From: Polyangium jinanense
GTDB taxonomy: Bacteria; Myxococcota; Polyangia; Polyangiales; Polyangiaceae
Assembly (NCBI RefSeq): GCF_028435365.1
Contig: NZ_JAGTJJ010000084.1
Span: 1-39,314, forward strand
DNA: 39,314 nucleotides
Direction: 5' to 3'
Part shown: piece after piece, positions 23,910 through 32,705 of the stretch
Layout: the number at the start of each line of letters is the position of its first letter
How positions within the stretch are numbered: the stretch's first letter is position 1
Made by a program: the position numbers and the translations under genes
Notes under the pieces: model-generated
What the model was told of the DNA's origin: nothing
Database searches by the model: none
What the model saw: only the letters and a program-made list of their open reading frames with translations

Positions 23910-25466
23910 ATGCGCCGCGTACCGCTTTTTGCTTCCACCCTCGCCCTCGTCCTCGCCTCCGGCACCGCCGCTGCGGTCGTCACCGAGCCCAATGGCCTCG
24001 TCGTGCCGCTCGATTCGGCCAACGCCGAGGTGCAGCTCTACACCTTCTTTCAGAACCAGAACGACCCGGTCGACTGGAAGGCCGACGCGCACACCACGCC
24101 GAACGCGTTCTCGCCGCTCTGCGGCTTCACCGCGACGTTCGTGCTGAACGAGGCCGGCTCGCACTTTGGCCTCGCCTGGTACAACGAGACCGGGCAGAAG
24201 CCGCAACCTGCGGATCTGCACGTCCTCGTGCCGGCGAACTCGCCGGTCGGAACCATGTTCAACGGCACGTCGATCAAGAACGACCCGGCCTACGCGGGCG
24301 GGCTCGTCGGCTTCGCGCTCGTGGGCGGCGAGACGCACTACTCGAACCCGGCGTACAACAACGTCTGCTCGGCCTGCAACCCCGCGGCGCCGTGGGTCAC
24401 GGCGATGATTTATGCCTCGAAGACCACGGCGAACGCTTATTACATCGCCTTCGAGGACGGCGCGACGACGGCCTCGGGCTGGAACAACGACGGCGATTTC
24501 AACGACGACGTCTACTTCCTGACCGGCATCACGTGCTCCGGCGGCGGCCAGCCCTGCGACACGGGCAAGCCCGGCGTCTGCGCAGCGGGCTTGACGCAAT
24601 GCACGTCGAACGGCGTCGTCTGCCAGGACCTCTCGCAGCCGAAGGGGGAGAATTGCAACGGGATCGACGACGATTGCAACGGGACGGTCGACGAGGGGGA
24701 GATCTGCCCGAGTGGGTACGTTTGCGACAAGGGCACGTGCGTGCAGAGCTGCAAGGGCGGCGAGTTCGACTGTCTGCCCGACCAGGCCTGCAATAGCAAC
24801 GGCTACTGCGTGGACGCGGCGTGCAAGGATGTGACCTGCGAGGTCGGCAAGGTTTGCATCGGCGGCACCTGCAAAGGCCCGTGCGACGACGTCACTTGCC
24901 CGTTCCCGCAGGTCTGTCGCGTGGGCGCGTGCGTCGATCCGTGCGCCGGCGTGACGTGCGAGAGCGGCCAGGTATGCGACGGCGGCGTGTGCGTCACGCG
25001 CTGCGATTGCTTGCCCTGTGCCGGCGGCGAGGCGTGCGAAACATCGAGCGGCCTGTGCATCGAGCCGACCTGCATTGGCGTGACGTGTGCCGCGGGGTCG
25101 CATTGCGCCGGCGGGACGTGCGTGGACAACTGCATGGGCGCCACGTGCCCGACGGGCCAGGTGTGCATGGCGGGGCAATGCGTGGAGGCGCCGAGCAGCT
25201 CGGACGCGAGCAGCAGCTCGTCGGGGATCTTCGGCAGCGGCGGCGAGGGCGGCGCGGCCGGGAGCGGCGGGATGGGCGGCGCCGCGGCGAGCGGCGGGAA
25301 CAGCGGGAGCGGCGGTGCCGGCAGTGGCAATGCCGGGAGCGAGGGCTCGTGCGGGTGCCGGGTGGTGGGCAAGGACGATGCGACGGGGGCCGCGTGGGCG
25401 GCGCTCGGGATGATGGGGCTCGCGGCGATGCGGCGGCGGCGCCGAGCTCCTCAACCGGCCAAATGA
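23910..25466 (+). CDS. DUF4114 / MopE-like Cys-rich surface protein with MYXO-CTERM tail
   Basis: The 518-residue product has a signal peptide ending near residue 22 (GTAAA), a DUF4114 domain (about 90-205, ending in the acidic WNNDGDFNDDVYFLTG motif likely to bind calcium), one MopE-type motif (CNGIDDDCNGTVDEG, about 248-262), then six or so short Cys-rich repeats of the form GVTCESGQVCDGGVC (about 265-425). A Gly/Ser linker follows, then SCGCRVVG, a hydrophobic helix and RRRRR. That tail is the MYXO-CTERM signal used by myxobacteria for surface anchoring and sorting. MopE motifs in methanotrophs are linked with metal binding. A surface metal- or calcium-binding adhesin is a fair inference. 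The end overlaps the convergent hydrolase by 16 bp. Confidence 0.88.
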   Translation: MRRVPLFASTLALVLASGTAAAVVTEPNGLVVPLDSANAEVQLYTFFQNQNDPVDWKADAHTTPNAFSPLCGFTATFVLNEAGSHFGLAWYNETGQKPQPADLHVLVPANSPVGTMFNGTSIKNDPAYAGGLVGFALVGGETHYSNPAYNNVCSACNPAAPWVTAMIYASKTTANAYYIAFEDGATTASGWNNDGDFNDDVYFLTGITCSGGGQPCDTGKPGVCAAGLTQCTSNGVVCQDLSQPKGENCNGIDDDCNGTVDEGEICPSGYVCDKGTCVQSCKGGEFDCLPDQACNSNGYCVDAACKDVTCEVGKVCIGGTCKGPCDDVTCPFPQVCRVGACVDPCAGVTCESGQVCDGGVCVTRCDCLPCAGGEACETSSGLCIEPTCIGVTCAAGSHCAGGTCVDNCMGATCPTGQVCMAGQCVEAPSSSDASSSSSGIFGSGGEGGAAGSGGMGGAAASGGNSGSGGAGSGNAGSEGSCGCRVVGKDDATGAAWAALGMMGLAAMRRRRRAPQPAK

Positions 25467-26245
25467 AAACGCAGGAAGCCGAGCATCTGCCGGATCAGCT
25501 CCCGCGACGCATCGTTATCGTCGACGATGTCGAACGCATGCGGCGCGCCGGGGGAGTTGGTCACGGTGATGGGCAGATTGCGCGAAAGCGCCGCCGCGGC
25601 GAAACGATCGAGCGCGGTGTTGAGGCCGGCGTCGTCGCGGCCGGCGCGCACGAGGAAGAGTGGCACGTCGGCGCGGAGATCGTCCATCGACTTGCCGGCG
25701 GCCGGCGTCGCGAAATAGTATTGCTTCGCGGCGTCGGCCACGTGCGTCGCGCCGTCGAGATCGAGCGTATGACCGTACGCGAGCACGGCACACGCGACCC
25801 GCACCTCGGCGTCGCGCAAGAGCAGCGATAACGCATTGGGGACGTTGCCCGAGGACGCCCACACCCCGATCCGATCCGGATCGATCCCGAGCGTCGCGCC
25901 ATGCGCGCGAAGATGCCGCATCACGAGGGCCACGTCCTCGGGCTGCCGGTTCGCGTAGGTGACCGCGACCATCCCCGACGCCGCCACGAGCCGTGCCCAG
26001 GACACGTACGACGCCATCTCCTTGAGCTTGCATCCGAGCATCATTTCGAATGCCGGGTCCGGGTATCCCGAGACGAACACGACCGCGGGCCGCAGCCCGC
26101 CACTGCCCGGCGGGGCATACACATCGAGGGTCGGACCACCGGCGTCGAGGTCGGACTGGACCGTCACCTCGTGCATGCCGGGAAGCTCGAGGACGACCGG
26201 CTTCAGGGTCATCGGGTTGCGCGGGGCACGCGTGGGTTCGCTCAT
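25451..26245 (-). CDS. Alpha/beta hydrolase (dienelactone-hydrolase-like)
   Basis: The 264-residue product has an alpha/beta-hydrolase core: oxyanion region VVFVSGYPDP near 53-62, nucleophile motif GVWASSGN near 127-134, an acid in VRAGRDDAG near 200, and the catalytic His in GAPHAFD near 237. The order and spacing fit serine hydrolases acting on small esters. There is no signal peptide. AAAGGA precedes the ATG at 26245. Substrate unknown. Confidence 0.85.
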   Translation of the reverse strand: MSEPTRAPRNPMTLKPVVLELPGMHEVTVQSDLDAGGPTLDVYAPPGSGGLRPAVVFVSGYPDPAFEMMLGCKLKEMASYVSWARLVAASGMVAVTYANRQPEDVALVMRHLRAHGATLGIDPDRIGVWASSGNVPNALSLLLRDAEVRVACAVLAYGHTLDLDGATHVADAAKQYYFATPAAGKSMDDLRADVPLFLVRAGRDDAGLNTALDRFAAAALSRNLPITVTNSPGAPHAFDIVDDNDASRELIRQMLGFLRFHLAG

Positions 26246-26305
26246 GGTCGAAAATTCCTTTCAGGGCGCGAGCATATCAAGAACCGCAAAGCCATGCCAG
26301 ACGTC

Positions 26306-27124
26306 CTACGCCCCGCCCCGCCCGAGGCTCCGTCCTGAAACCGCATGAATCGTCCGCGTTCCCGCGGAAAATCGCCCCGACACACGAGCGCCCCTCGGGA
26401 CGACGAACTCCCGCCCGGCACGGAGCTCCATGTCCATGCCATTGATGCGCAGCACGTAGCTACCTTCCAGCACCGCGAGGTACTCGTCGTAGTCGCGCCA
26501 CTGCTCGTCCGTATTCGCATCCGTTTTCGCGTGGCAAAGTAAGAGCTCCGTGCCATCCGCGCCGGTGAACGCATACGCCTCGACGCCGGGGATGCGCAGG
26601 GCGCCTTCCGCCACGCGGTTTGCCTCGCTCGTCATGAAGGCCGGGAAGCTGCCGAGCCCGAAGCGCGCGGCGTACTCCGCATTGAGCGCCGAGAACCGTT
26701 CCTTGTCGAACCCTGCGGCGGGTTTTCCGTCGACCGCTGCCTCCAGGTTGTCGAGGCAGAAATGCCAGCCCGTGGCGTCGCGCGCGACGTTCGCGCGGTC
26801 CGCCGGGATCGTCGTGAAAATCAAGAGACAACCCGTGCCCTCGGGCTCGAGCTCCCACCGCAGGACGTCTCCTTCCCACGTGTATTCGAGCACGCGTGGC
26901 GGGTCGAAGACGGAGATCTTTCCCTTGCCAGGCTCGCCTTCCGCGAAGAAAAAGCGTAGTTCGGCGCCGACCTCGCGCGCGCCCTCGATGCGGGCGGGAA
27001 ACCAGTGGGCGAGCTCCTGGCTCTCCGTGAGCGCGCGCCAAACCTTTTCGGGGCGGTGGGCGAGGCGCCGCTCGAACCGGAGCTCGACGTGATTGCCTTT
27101 CGTGATCAGAGTCCCGTTTTTCAT
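26306..27124 (-). CDS. SRPBCC (AHSA1-type) - cupin fusion protein
   Basis: The 272-residue product has an AHSA1/START-like SRPBCC domain (about 8-140: HVELRFERRLAHRPEKVWRA, LAHWFPARIEG, LEYTWEGDVLRWELEPEGTG, and a C-terminal WHFCLDNLEAAVDG). A cupin-like beta-barrel follows at about 180-260 (AKTDANTDEQWRDYDEYLAV, GRREF-type VVPRGARVSGRFSAGTRTIH). SRPBCC proteins bind hydrophobic ligands; cupins here would sense or modify a small molecule. The fusion is unusual. Its ATG overlaps the stop of the ArsR gene (ATGA), so the two are translationally coupled, a common arrangement for ArsR-AHSA1 pairs. The longer open frame upstream simply reads through the ArsR gene out of frame. Confidence 0.85.
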   Translation of the reverse strand: MKNGTLITKGNHVELRFERRLAHRPEKVWRALTESQELAHWFPARIEGAREVGAELRFFFAEGEPGKGKISVFDPPRVLEYTWEGDVLRWELEPEGTGCLLIFTTIPADRANVARDATGWHFCLDNLEAAVDGKPAAGFDKERFSALNAEYAARFGLGSFPAFMTSEANRVAEGALRIPGVEAYAFTGADGTELLLCHAKTDANTDEQWRDYDEYLAVLEGSYVLRINGMDMELRAGREFVVPRGARVSGRFSAGTRTIHAVSGRSLGRGGA

Positions 27125-27477
27125 CGTTTTCTCCTCGATGCCGGGTTCCGGCGGGAGCTTTCGGGGGGTTCGTCCGCCATCGTGTCCAGGTGGCGCTCGA
27201 GCGCGTCGAGCCGCCGCGACCAGAGCGCGCGATACGGCGCGAGCCACGCGTCGAGCTCCACGAGGGGCTCCGGGCGCAGGCCGTACAGCCGACGCTGAGC
27301 GTCCTGCTCCACATCCACGAGACGCGCCTCCTTGAGCACGCGCAGGTGCTTGGACACGGTGGGCTGCGTCAGCCCGAGCCGGTCCGAGAGCTCCCCGACA
27401 GGACGGCGCCCCTCGCGAAGGAGGTCGAGGATGCGGCGGCGGTTCGGCTCCGCCACGACTTCGAACGCGCTCAGCAT
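27121..27477 (-). CDS. ArsR-family transcriptional regulator
   Basis: The 118-residue product is a winged-helix regulator of the type paired with AHSA1 proteins: FEVVAEPNRRRILDLLREGR, the recognition helix LTQPTVSKHLRVLKEARLV, and an RRLYGLRPEPL wing, followed by a helix with W residues (DAWLAPYRALWSRRLDALER). The Cys pairs of metal-sensing ArsR proteins are absent, so it is not a metal sensor of the classical type. The inverted-repeat operator begins about 7 bp upstream of the start and no clear Shine-Dalgarno is visible, so the mRNA may be leaderless. Confidence 0.92.
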   Translation of the reverse strand: MLSAFEVVAEPNRRRILDLLREGRRPVGELSDRLGLTQPTVSKHLRVLKEARLVDVEQDAQRRLYGLRPEPLVELDAWLAPYRALWSRRLDALERHLDTMADEPPESSRRNPASRRKR

Positions 27478-27484
27478 GGGCGTT

Positions 27485-27523
27485 TATATGCCCATCAAGG
27501 TATATGCCTGTCAAGGCATATAC
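27485..27523. promoter_or_regulatory. Putative ArsR tandem operator
   Basis: GTATATGCC (27500-27508) and GGCATATAC (27515-27523) form a perfect 9-bp inverted repeat around TGTCAA. A second, one-mismatch copy lies to its left, TATATGCC-CATCAA-GGTATA, sharing the central half-site. Two overlapping dimer sites immediately upstream of the regulator gene fit autorepression. Confidence 0.8.
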
Positions 27524-27615
27524 ACGGCGACTATGTCAGACCATGGGTGTGTATGCTGTGGACGGAATGCGTGAAGGGACGAGGGCTTCGGACCACGAAC
27601 GCGTGCCCGATCGGG

Positions 27616-28020
27616 TCAGGCTTCGTCCTCTTCCCCTACGGCGAGCGCGAGCTCCTGGCCATGGGCGAGTTCCAGCGTGTGCCCATCCGGATCGCGGAGG
27701 AACGCCCAGTACCCGACCGGCGGGCCGCTGTCTTCGGGCTCCCTGGCGAGACACCCCTCCGCACGCGCCATCACGCAAAGCCTGTCGACTTCATCGCGGG
27801 AAGCGACGCCGACCCCGAGGTGCGCGAAGGGCAAGAGCGGCGTGAATTCGGAAGATGTCTCGATGAGCACGATGGCAAAAGGACGCGTGCGATCACTGAT
27901 CCACGCCACGCCGGGGCGGCGGTGCACCACGCGCATCTGGGCGAATCGCTCGTAGAAGGCGATGCTCGCGTCGAGGGAACGAACGGGCAGGGCGACGTGC
28001 GTGAGACCGAGATCCGACAT
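27616..28020 (-). CDS. VOC (glyoxalase/bleomycin-resistance) family protein
   Basis: The 134-residue single-module VOC protein shows LTHVALPVRSLDASIAFYER at the N-terminus, FAHLGVGVASRDEVDRL in the second half, and the metal-ligand ending FLRDPDGHTLELAHGQ with the conserved Glu. A dioxygenase, isomerase or drug-binding role is possible; the substrate is not readable. The start at 28020 has GGAGGA 9 nt upstream and is preferred over 28050. Confidence 0.87.
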   Translation of the reverse strand: MSDLGLTHVALPVRSLDASIAFYERFAQMRVVHRRPGVAWISDRTRPFAIVLIETSSEFTPLLPFAHLGVGVASRDEVDRLCVMARAEGCLAREPEDSGPPVGYWAFLRDPDGHTLELAHGQELALAVGEEDEA

Positions 28021-28069
28021 GTTCGTGGTTCCTCCAGAAGGAGGATACATCGAGCAGGCGAGAATGCCG

Positions 28070-29473
28070 TCAAGCGGACGCGCGCCGTCGCCGTCGCATC
28101 ACCGCCCCGAGCCCGAGGAACAGCGCGAGCCCGAAGGCCCCTGCGCCCCGCGGCCCGCCCGTCGCCATGGCGCACCCGCTCTCGCTGCCCGGGTCGCTCC
28201 CGCCAAGGCTGCCGCCATTTCCGCCCGCGCCGCCCGCGTCGCCCCCGCCTGCGCCGCCCGCGCCGCCCACACCGGCGCCGCCCGCGCCCGCGCCCATGCC
28301 GGGCACCACTTCGAAAAGACCTTCGAGCTGCGCGTCCGGCGGGCCGCCCTGGCCCGGATCACTGAACCAGGCGACGCCCTCTTGCACGAGACCAAAATGC
28401 TCGTCGTACTCGCCCGTCTCCAGGGGCGCGTGCAAGGTGAAGGTGAACTTGTACGTCCCGCCCGGCGGCACCGTGCCCTCGACGCGTGCATAACGATTCG
28501 GCCCCGGCCATTCGGGCCCGGCAAACGGGCTCGTTCGATCGCGCGGCTCCGTGGTGGCGAGCAGCGTATTGCTATCCCACGCCTTCGTGCCGACGTTCAG
28601 CATTTCGATGTACGCTTCGAGCGTCCCACCCGCTTCCACCTGCACGGGGCCTTCGCTCGCATATGGGAACGACTGGCTCACGAACTTCGCGGCATATTCG
28701 GGCCCGCTGTTCGCGAAGGCCATCAGATCGGCCAGGCTGCCGTTGAACTTGTTCCGATCCACGTTGCCCGCGACGCCAGTCACCGAGCCGCTGTCGGTGT
28801 ACTGGAAGAGGAACCATTTGTCCCAGTAGTTATCCGGCAGGTTCGGGCAATCGAAGCTGTAGTTCGGGATCCAGAGCGGGTAGTCGCCGAAATCGTAGCT
28901 CGCGACGTTGTCCTGCCAGAAATACTTGCCCGTGTAGATGATCGGCTTCGCGCCCGTGGCGGCCTCGACGTGGGCGAGCCATTGCTTCATCTTGCTCACG
29001 ACCGTGGACTTGCTCTGCCCGGCCATGTCCTCGACGTCGAGGACCGGCGGCAGATCCCCGGGGCCGAGCGCGCCCATCGCGTCGATCATGAGATCGGCTT
29101 GGGCGATGGCGTCCTGGTGCGGCAGGAAAAACTGATACGCGCCGCGCACGAGCCCCGCGGACTTGATGCCGCTCCAGTTCGTGTCGAACCAGGTATCCTT
29201 GCTGGTCCCGTAGCTGACGCGGGCGATGGCGAACTCGATGCCCGCGCCTTTCACCTGGTCCCAGTTCACTTCCCCTTGCCATACCGAGACGTCGATTCCC
29301 TCGACCGTGTCGTCGTCGGCGCAGACGGTGAAGGCCTGCTCGGTTTCGCCGAGCGGACCCTCGGACGAATCCAATTCACCCGCGCCACACGCGGGCAGCA
29401 CGAGCGCGGCGAGGGACAAGAGAGAAGCGCGGAACAGACGGAGGCTGGACAAGGTATGCATGGTCGAACTCAT
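28070..29473 (-). CDS. GH25 lysozyme-like lipoprotein with MYXO-CTERM tail
   Basis: The 467-residue product begins with a hydrophobic signal ending LVLPAC, a lipobox. A glycoside hydrolase family 25 domain follows (about 45-245): EGIDVSVWQGEVNWDQVKGA, the LPPVLDVED catalytic acidic motif, KPIIYTGKYFW and WFLFQYTDSGSVTGV with DRNKF. This family cleaves the MurNAc-GlcNAc bond of peptidoglycan. A beta-sandwich domain (about 270-385, NBR1-like, FVSQSFPYASEGPVQVEAGG) follows, then a Gly-rich linker and a MYXO-CTERM tail with Cys, a hydrophobic helix and RRRRR. Having both a lipobox and a MYXO-CTERM end is odd. Likely used in predation or wall turnover. The Shine-Dalgarno is weak; ATG 29461 is an alternative start. 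Confidence 0.88.
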   Translation of the reverse strand: MSSTMHTLSSLRLFRASLLSLAALVLPACGAGELDSSEGPLGETEQAFTVCADDDTVEGIDVSVWQGEVNWDQVKGAGIEFAIARVSYGTSKDTWFDTNWSGIKSAGLVRGAYQFFLPHQDAIAQADLMIDAMGALGPGDLPPVLDVEDMAGQSKSTVVSKMKQWLAHVEAATGAKPIIYTGKYFWQDNVASYDFGDYPLWIPNYSFDCPNLPDNYWDKWFLFQYTDSGSVTGVAGNVDRNKFNGSLADLMAFANSGPEYAAKFVSQSFPYASEGPVQVEAGGTLEAYIEMLNVGTKAWDSNTLLATTEPRDRTSPFAGPEWPGPNRYARVEGTVPPGGTYKFTFTLHAPLETGEYDEHFGLVQEGVAWFSDPGQGGPPDAQLEGLFEVVPGMGAGAGGAGVGGAGGAGGGDAGGAGGNGGSLGGSDPGSESGCAMATGGPRGAGAFGLALFLGLGAVMRRRRRASA

Positions 29474-29677
29474 CGGCACGGGGCCTTGCGCAATGCCCGT
29501 GCCAGCGTGCACGGCCATCCCGCGCGGGGCCTTTCCGCGGGAAATCGAGCCCCTTATCCGCGCGAGGGTGAAGCTTCAAGGATCCAGTTGGATCGCGGGC
29601 GGACCAGGTGATCGTTCCGGGAAGAAACGACGTGTCGGATCGTTGACACGAGCGCGAGCGTACGATTTGCTGGGCCG

Positions 29678-30409
29678 ATGGACGAGACGACCGAGATCGA
29701 AACCATGGGGGATGTCACGATCACCCTCCGGCGACCCAAAAGCAGGCTCGCGGAGCTCGCGGGCCGGGTTCGCGAGGTGCTCGGGAAAGATCTCCCCGAC
29801 GACGTCGCAGCATTTTATGAAAGGAGCGACGGCCTCGCGGTCCGCGCCTCCCGCGGCGGCGTGCCCCTCGGCGAGGAAGCCATGATCTGCGGGCTCGAAG
29901 CGTCGTTCGCGGGGTTTCGTCCGCACCGGCAATATCGAAGCCTGCGGGACTACGAGAACGACGTGGAGACGGGTGACCTTTACGCCCAGCCGTTCCGCGA
30001 GGAGCTCTGGAGCGACGGATTCGAGGTGGAGTCGAAGCGCGACCTCGATCGCCTGAACACGCTCAAGCGGTCGAAGCTCCTCATCTCCGTCCCCGGCGAA
30101 TCCGTATCACTCACGGTCGACTACTTCGATCCGAAGGGCGCCCCCTATCGGATCGGTATCGCCGAGGATGGTTGTGATTTCTTCCCCCTCGACCTCTCGT
30201 TCTCGGACTTCGTCGCGTACTTTCGTCGGTTCGGGGCGGCGCGCTGGTACCTCGCCTTCGCCGGCAAGAAGGCCGAGAAGGCGAAGAACATCGACTTTGC
30301 GGCCGAGATCGAGAGGAGCCTCGAAGGCCACGCTTCCGCCTTCCCGGCGGAGGTCGCGGCGCTCCTCCAGCGGGTGGATCCGCGGCGAAAGCCAAAGAAG
30401 TCCGGTTGA
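29678..30409 (+). CDS. SMI1/KNR4-like (SUKH-type) protein
   Basis: The 243-residue cytoplasmic protein has an SMI1/KNR4-like start (LAELAGRVREVLGKDLPDDV then AAFYERSDGLAVR, about 26-55) and the typical ending DLSFSDFVAYFRRFGAARWY near 165-190. SUKH proteins often serve as immunity proteins against toxins or as interaction modules; no toxin gene is adjacent. It starts an apparent operon: the radical SAM gene follows after 23 bp. The in-frame ATG at 29705 is an alternative start. Confidence 0.65.
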   Translation: MDETTEIETMGDVTITLRRPKSRLAELAGRVREVLGKDLPDDVAAFYERSDGLAVRASRGGVPLGEEAMICGLEASFAGFRPHRQYRSLRDYENDVETGDLYAQPFREELWSDGFEVESKRDLDRLNTLKRSKLLISVPGESVSLTVDYFDPKGAPYRIGIAEDGCDFFPLDLSFSDFVAYFRRFGAARWYLAFAGKKAEKAKNIDFAAEIERSLEGHASAFPAEVAALLQRVDPRRKPKKSG

Positions 30410-30432
30410 CTTGAACCTGTGCTTCGAGAATC

Positions 30433-31713
30433 ATGTACCGTATGGAATCCTTCATCGCCTTCATCCCGCTCTCGAACTGGCTGCGCGGCTTCGATCGCTA
30501 CGGGATGCGGTATTCGAAGGCGTTGATCGGTGAATCGAGGTTTTCCGACGCGTTCTACATGCTCAAGGAAGGCGAGCGCTGGGCGCCGGGGCTCGAGAAG
30601 GCGCGGCGGCTCGTGGCGAAGCTCGGGCGGCCGAAGGATCGCGTGGTGGCGCTGCGCGCGCGGCTCCCGGTCGGGCCCGAAGGCATGCGCCCGAACGACG
30701 TGACCGGCACGGGCATCGGCTGGCGCTGGCCCGCGAGCGAGATCCCCTTGACCGGCGTGGCGTGGGTCGACGAAAAGGACACGCTCGTCCCCACGAGGCA
30801 CGAGGAAATCACCGCGGAGGCTTTTCGCCTGGGCGACGACGGGCTCGTCGAATGGGCGAGATGCCGGCCGCGCAGCGTGTCGGTCCTGCCGGTCGCGAAG
30901 GCTTGTCAGGCGCGTTGTGCATTCTGCTTCTCGAAGGCGAGCGTCTCCGATCTCGCGCGCCAACGGAGCGGCACGCTCGACCAATACCTCGCCTGGGCGA
31001 AGCTCGCGAAGGAGCGCGGCGCCGAGCGCGCCGTCATCACCGGCGGCGGCGAGCCGACGCTGCTCGAACCCGGAAAGCTCCGCGCGCTCGTGCATGGCCT
31101 CGCGGGGTTGTTCCCAAAAACCCTGCTCATCACGAACGGCGCGCGCCTCGACCTCACCGCGCTCGAATGCCTTCGGGACGCAGGGCTCACCACGGTCGCG
31201 GTGAGTCGGCACGGCGTGACGCGCGAGGCCGATGCGCGGATCATGGGGATCGCGGTCGACTCCGGGGCGTTCGGGCGCGCGCCGGGCCTGCGCACGCGGG
31301 CCATTTGTGTGCTCCAGCGGGGCGGGGTCGACGACGCGGCGAAGGTGCACGCGTACCTCGAACGGAGCGCCGCCGAGGGGTTTCAGGAGGTTTGTTTCAA
31401 AGAACTCTACGTATCGAGCCTCTCGGAGAATCCGTGGGCGCCGAGCGCCGCGAACCAGTTCTGTGAGACAAACCAGGTGCCTCTCGCGCTCGTGCTCCGA
31501 ACGCTCGCCGAGCTCGGCTTCGAGAAGCGCGCGGCGTTGCCCTGGGGGAGCCCGGTGTTCGAAGGTGAAATCGGCGGCCGCGTGCTCCGCGTGGCCGCGT
31601 ACACGGAGCCCTCGGTCGGCTGGGAGCGGACGCATGGCATCGTGCGCTCGTGGAACGTGATGGCCGATGGAACCTGCCTCGCCTCGCTGGAAGATCCGAG
31701 CTCGACGTTATGA
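30433..31713 (+). CDS. Radical SAM protein
   Basis: The 426-residue product has the radical SAM 4Fe-4S triad at about 157-164 (KACQARCAFCFSKAS: C-x3-C-x2-C), a GGGEPTLLEPG glycine motif near 205, and TNGARLD then SRHGVTREADARI further along. An N-terminal domain of about 140 residues (LSNWLRGFDRYGMRYSKALI, GWRWPASEIPLTGVAWVD) is not recognised. A C-terminal stretch contains scattered Cys (EVCFKELY, FCETNQ, ADGTCLAS), not obviously a SPASM cluster. The substrate is unknown. Its TGA overlaps the ATG of the PLP-enzyme gene (ATGA), so both products are made in coupled fashion. Confidence 0.88.
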   Translation: MYRMESFIAFIPLSNWLRGFDRYGMRYSKALIGESRFSDAFYMLKEGERWAPGLEKARRLVAKLGRPKDRVVALRARLPVGPEGMRPNDVTGTGIGWRWPASEIPLTGVAWVDEKDTLVPTRHEEITAEAFRLGDDGLVEWARCRPRSVSVLPVAKACQARCAFCFSKASVSDLARQRSGTLDQYLAWAKLAKERGAERAVITGGGEPTLLEPGKLRALVHGLAGLFPKTLLITNGARLDLTALECLRDAGLTTVAVSRHGVTREADARIMGIAVDSGAFGRAPGLRTRAICVLQRGGVDDAAKVHAYLERSAAEGFQEVCFKELYVSSLSENPWAPSAANQFCETNQVPLALVLRTLAELGFEKRAALPWGSPVFEGEIGGRVLRVAAYTEPSVGWERTHGIVRSWNVMADGTCLASLEDPSSTL

Positions 31714-32663
31714 ACCACGAAACGTTTCTCGCGCGCCGCGCGGAGCTTCGGGCCACGCACCCCGCGCTCGTCGATCTCGCGGAGCTCAACGTCTACCGGA
31801 GCCTCGGGCGCGCCTTTCCCATCATTTTGCCCTCGACGCACCCGGAAGCGCCTTATCGTTGTCACCTCGCGGAGCGATTCCTCGCGCACCTCGATCTCCC
31901 GCAGACGTTGAAGCCGCGCACGCAGGTCAGCCACGGTGTTCGTCGTTCGCTCCGCGCGCTTTTGGGGCTCCTCGCGAAGCAGAATGCGCGCGTCGGCGTG
32001 CCTGCCGACGTGTACCCCGTCTATCTGCAGCTTGCGGCGGAGGCCGGAGCGACGGTCGTCCCGTGGGAGGCGCGTGTCGGGCTTCCCGATCTCTATGCGC
32101 TCGACGCGCTCCTCGTCTGCGAGCCGCTGAAACCCTGGGGTTCGTCGCTGACGCCGCTCGAAGTGGAAGAGCTCCGGCGCTGGGCACGCGCGGACGAGCG
32201 GCGCATGCTGATCCTCGATTCGGTCTATGCGACGCCGCCGACGGGGGCCTCACGGGCATTGCTCGAAGACGAGAGCGCCCTTCTCCTCACGTCGCTGTCG
32301 AAGGGCTGGCTCGTCCCGGATCACGCGGGGATCTGCATCGTGCCCGAGCGTTTTCGAAAGGAGACGCGGGACGCGTTCGCCGAGCTGCCGAAGGACGAGC
32401 AGCGGCTCCGCATCGGATACGCGGCGCTCACCGAGCATGCCGCGCGTCCCCGGGAGGTCTCGGCCGCGTTGCGTGAGCGCGCGCGCAAGCTGGACGAGCT
32501 GACGAGCGCGAGACCCGAGCTCGGAGCGTCCTCGTGCATCGGCTACTTCGCCACCTCGTCGAGGTCGTTCGACGCGCTGCTCGAAATGGGAATCCTCGGC
32601 GTCCCTGCCACGGTCTTCGGCGGACCCGAGGGCCTCAGCGTGCTCTCGAGCCTCGAAGCCTGA
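31710..32663 (+). CDS. PLP-dependent aminotransferase-like protein (fold type I)
   Basis: The 317-residue product has fold-type-I aminotransferase landmarks: VSHGVRRSLRALLGLLAKQN (cofactor-phosphate region), LLVCEPLKPWGSSLTPLEVE in place of the usual NPHNPTG segment, the PLP-pyridine Asp in LILDSVYATPP near residue 172, and the Schiff-base Lys in TSLSKGWLVPDHAGI near 198. It is shorter than usual (380-400) at both ends, and the usual substrate-carboxylate Arg near the C-terminus is not evident. The ATG overlaps the stop of the radical SAM gene. A two-step modification of one substrate by the pair is a reasonable inference. Confidence 0.82.
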   Translation: MNHETFLARRAELRATHPALVDLAELNVYRSLGRAFPIILPSTHPEAPYRCHLAERFLAHLDLPQTLKPRTQVSHGVRRSLRALLGLLAKQNARVGVPADVYPVYLQLAAEAGATVVPWEARVGLPDLYALDALLVCEPLKPWGSSLTPLEVEELRRWARADERRMLILDSVYATPPTGASRALLEDESALLLTSLSKGWLVPDHAGICIVPERFRKETRDAFAELPKDEQRLRIGYAALTEHAARPREVSAALRERARKLDELTSARPELGASSCIGYFATSSRSFDALLEMGILGVPATVFGGPEGLSVLSSLEA

Positions 32664-32705
32664 ACCGCCGCTCGCCGGGGATGACGTCCATGGGGTCGGG
32701 GCTCC

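Noticed and set aside
29678..30409. Toxin-immunity or defence locus based on the SMI1-like protein
   Set aside because: No polymorphic toxin, nuclease or other defence gene lies next to it; the downstream genes are enzymes.
30433..32663. RiPP biosynthetic cluster around the radical SAM gene
   Set aside because: No candidate precursor peptide, recognition element or peptidase/transporter was found within several kilobases.
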